Shown here: piece by piece, positions 63,069 to 64,000 of the stretch
How the letters are laid out: each line of letters starts with the position of its first letter
Position numbering within the stretch: the first letter of the stretch is position 1
Assembly (NCBI GenBank): GCA_023614405.1
Contig: JAJUPC010000232.1
Span: forward strand, 1-64,000
Reading direction: 5' to 3'
Source: Avena insularis
Taxonomy: Eukaryota; Streptophyta; Magnoliopsida; Poales; Poaceae
DNA length: 64,000 nucleotides
The notes under the pieces: model-generated
Seen by the model: only the letters and a program-made list of their open reading frames with translations
The model's database searches: none
What the model was told of the DNA's origin: nothing
Position numbers and translations under genes: made by a program

Positions 63069-64000
63069 TGTCACATCCCAAGATTTTCCAAATCTTGTAA
63101 TGTGAAAATAAAATAAACAAAATAAACTTTTGTTGAAAATCAGGGTGAAAAGAAACTTTTGTTTCTAAAAGGAGACTTAAAATCCCATCTTGAACAAACT
63201 TTGGTAGAAGTTTGAATTCAACAAATTCAAACCAAGGGAAATGCATTCCTAAATGAATGTATCTGGAAATTTGAACATTTGGAAAGAAATCCAAAACCCT
63301 AAACCCTAATGGAAGGAAATCATTTTCCAAAGTATCTCCAAATCCATGGATTTGATCCATACCAAATTTGATCAACAAATAATCCTAAAGGGATTTATTT
63401 GGATAAACATTTATCAAAGGAAAATAAATTGTTTTGGAAACACTGTTTTAGATCTTTTAATAAAAGACTTTGATTTCAAATGAAAAGGTAAGCCAAATTA
63501 ATTTTGGCCAAGCTTTTGAAATAAAATATTTTGTTTTTGATAAAATGAGTAAAGGTTTATTTAAATAAAATAAAAGGATTTAAACATCCAATTTTATTTA
63601 AGTAAAAGCTTTTCCCATTTTAAATTAACACCAAGTATTTTATTACTACTTTGAAATCTTTTATTAAAAGGTTTTGCTTTGATTAAAATGAGTAAAGGAT
63701 TGTTTAAATAAAATAATAAGGATTTAAATATCCAATTTTATTTAAGTAAAGGCTTTCCCATTTTAATTAAACACCAAAACTTATTTATTTATTTAAATAA
63801 GTTTCCAAGTATTCTTTTATTTTCAAATTAAACCTTCTGGTTTGGTTTTGAAAATAATTGGAATTCAAATGGAAATATTATTAAATAAATCAAACCCTAA
63901 TAACTAAAGATCCATTTTATTTAATTATTAAATGGATCCTAAATTACAGTAAAATAATCTTTCATTGTGCGAGTTGGATTATGGTGCCACCCAGAACCAA
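63069..64000 (+). repeat. 3' LTR, first 932 bp (cut by window end)
   Basis: It starts TGTCACATCCC and follows the 5' LTR at an offset of 6,377 bp. Positions 63069-63940 (872 bp) differ at two bases only. From 63941 to 64000 there are about a dozen differences in 60 bp, including one 1-bp gap, most of them A-to-C or T-to-G. It carries the same palindrome, telo-box and 143-bp repeat as the 5' copy. Confidence 0.93.

Larger units (their letters stand above)
56692..64000 (+). mobile_element. Non-autonomous long-LTR retrotransposon (Ty3/gypsy-like, LARD-type)
   Basis: The element begins with TGTCACATCCC at 56692, and the same sequence starts again at 63069, 6,377 bp later. In order it has a 4,623-bp 5' LTR, a primer-binding site matching initiator-Met tRNA, a leader, a gag-like zinc-knuckle frame, a polypurine tract and the start of the 3' LTR. 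The internal region is only 1,754 bp, and I find no protease, reverse transcriptase, RNase H or integrase on either strand. The segment before the 3' LTR (TCGGGACGAGATTTC, then TTTTAAGGGTGGTAG) has the layout common at the 3' end of plant Ty3/gypsy chromoviruses. That is the basis for the superfamily call. Long LTRs around a short internal region lacking pol fit the large retrotransposon derivative class known from grasses. The retained gag fragment makes it not fully non-coding. It would need enzymes from a related autonomous element. The family name is not recognised. The right end is cut by the window. Confidence 0.9.

Overview
The window looks like plant nuclear heterochromatin and has two parts. 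Positions 1-56691 are one uninterrupted satellite array. Positions 56692-64000 are most of a non-autonomous LTR retrotransposon whose 3' LTR runs off the right edge. The primer-binding site matches plant initiator-Met tRNA. The LTRs run TGT...ACA, and the polypurine-tract region has the Ty3/gypsy layout. With an LTR over 4.6 kb, these point to a flowering plant, plausibly a grass. The species cannot be named from this sequence. I see no functional host protein gene and no RNA gene.

The satellite is built from about 45-bp monomers of two lengths. The 48-bp form carries a BamHI-type palindrome (TGGATCCA). The 39-bp form lacks about 9 bp of that segment and reads TAGTAACAACAACCAGAG or CACTAACAACAACCAGAG instead. 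Small variants give 38, 41 and 49 bp. A short-long-long order makes a trimer of about 134-137 bp. Above that level, domains have their own higher-order repeats: 1,033 bp (about 4.0-5.9 kb), 1,115 bp (9.1-12.5 kb), 1,567 bp (20.4-23.4 kb), 2,642 bp (28.4-32.9 kb) and 2,319 bp in nearly five copies (38.2-49.4 kb). A 4.4-kb block near 23-27.4 kb recurs 9.26 kb downstream, and part of it recurs again at 49.6-50.5 kb. Several copies differ by exactly one monomer (39 or 48 bp), as expected from unequal exchange. Some patches are crowded with small indels and may be assembly artefacts. Long open frames in the array arise because 48 and 39 are multiples of three; I do not regard them as genes.

The retroelement starts abruptly within a satellite monomer at 56692. 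Its 5' LTR (56692-61314, 4,623 bp) contains a 35-bp palindrome at its outer end, a telo-box, internal tandem repeats, a GC-rich block with splice-donor-like sites, and a polyadenylation signal. The internal region is only 1,754 bp: primer-binding site, leader, one gag-like reading frame of six CCHC-type zinc-knuckle motifs broken by one in-frame TGA, then two polypurine-tract-like motifs. No capsid, protease, reverse transcriptase, RNase H or integrase is present, so any mobility would depend on enzymes supplied by another element. The first 872 bp of the two LTRs differ at only two positions, implying a recent insertion. The last 60 bp of the window are sharply more divergent.
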